5,909 bases of DNA from Pseudomonadota bacterium (GTDB lineage Bacteria > Myxococcota_A > Bradymonadia > UBA4248), in NCBI GenBank assembly GCA_009786045.1, contig WQTY01000151.1, positions 1-5,909 on the forward strand, given 5' to 3'. Below the pieces are notes generated by a model. It had not been told where the DNA came from and did no database searches. It saw only the letters and a list, made by a program, of their open reading frames with translations. The translations under genes and the position numbers were made by a program. Below, piece after piece: positions 5,783 to 5,909 of this stretch (its first letter is position 1; the number at the start of each line of letters is the position of its first letter).

Positions 5783-5909
5783 CGCACCCCTCCGCCGGCT
5801 TCGCCACCACCTCCCCTAGGGGAGGCACGCAGGGGGTGTGGGGTCTCCCCCTGTCGGCAAACACTTCCTCTTCGAGGAAGATGCCGACATCCCCCTCAAA
5901 GAGGGGGAC
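5783..5909. repeat. Cluster of GC-rich hairpins, probable dispersed palindromic repeat
   Basis: Several stems are packed here. There is a perfect 16-nt palindrome at 5810-5825 (cctcccctaggggagg). A two-part stem has an outer arm tgtcggca/tgccgaca (5852-5859 with 5882-5889) and an inner arm cttcctc/gaggaag (5864-5870 with 5874-5880) around TTC. A stem tccccctc/gaggggga (5890-5897 with 5901-5908) surrounds AAA. The first part (cacccctccgccggcttcgc) resembles short palindromic repeats I recall from many bacterial genomes. No reading frame is visible. It lies upstream of the SGNH pseudoenzyme gene and continues past the right edge. Confidence 0.6.

Overview
The window looks like a piece of chromosome from a Gram-negative, diderm bacterium, most likely a Myxococcota/Bradymonadales-type (former deltaproteobacterial) lineage. 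This taxonomic call is inference. It rests on lipoproteins built from Cys/Asp-rich thrombospondin-3-like repeats (CPDDPNKTxPGVCGCGxPD), an OmpA-type protein with the YYRGLGE...TPDETD...NRR ending that I associate with that group, and an outer-membrane barrel ending in Phe. Every recognisable product is an envelope protein: a peptidoglycan-binding OmpA domain, an SdpI-type membrane protein, two SGNH-hydrolase-fold lipoproteins, a short repeat lipoprotein and a beta-barrel candidate.

Layout. (1) Positions 1-1183, + strand: the 3' part of an OmpA-family gene, overlapping by ATGA (797-800) an SdpI-family gene. (2) 1184-1336: a convergent gap with two hairpins, a T-run and copy 1 of a short palindromic repeat. 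(3) 1337-3133, - strand: a 598-residue lipoprotein (A) with three TSP3-like repeats, a Cys-rich middle and a C-terminal TesA-like SGNH hydrolase domain with all catalytic blocks intact. (4) 3134-3368: a divergent intergenic region with a structured leader for A, copy 2 of the palindromic repeat, and a plausible promoter plus strong SD for the next gene. (5) 3369-4151, + strand: a signal-peptide-bearing outer-membrane barrel candidate, started at TTG. (6) 4181-4504, - strand: a 107-residue lipoprotein (B1) that is an N-terminal-only paralogue of A, with the same leader. (7) 4740-5657, - strand: a lipoprotein (B2) paralogous to the SGNH half of A, but with Gly in place of both the nucleophile Ser and the block III Asn, and with an added C-terminal membrane helix. 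(8) 5783-5909: a dense cluster of GC-rich hairpins, probably a dispersed palindromic repeat.

The main point of interest is the A/B1/B2 family. One active-looking multidomain esterase lipoprotein sits beside what appears to be its split paralogue, in which the repeat half and the SGNH half are separate genes in inverted domain order and the SGNH half looks catalytically dead. A and B1 also share a 39-40 nt 5' leader that can fold into two hairpins, one of which holds the Shine-Dalgarno sequence in its loop. Functions beyond fold and location cannot be read from the sequence. Links between the + strand envelope genes and the SGNH lipoproteins rest only on proximity.
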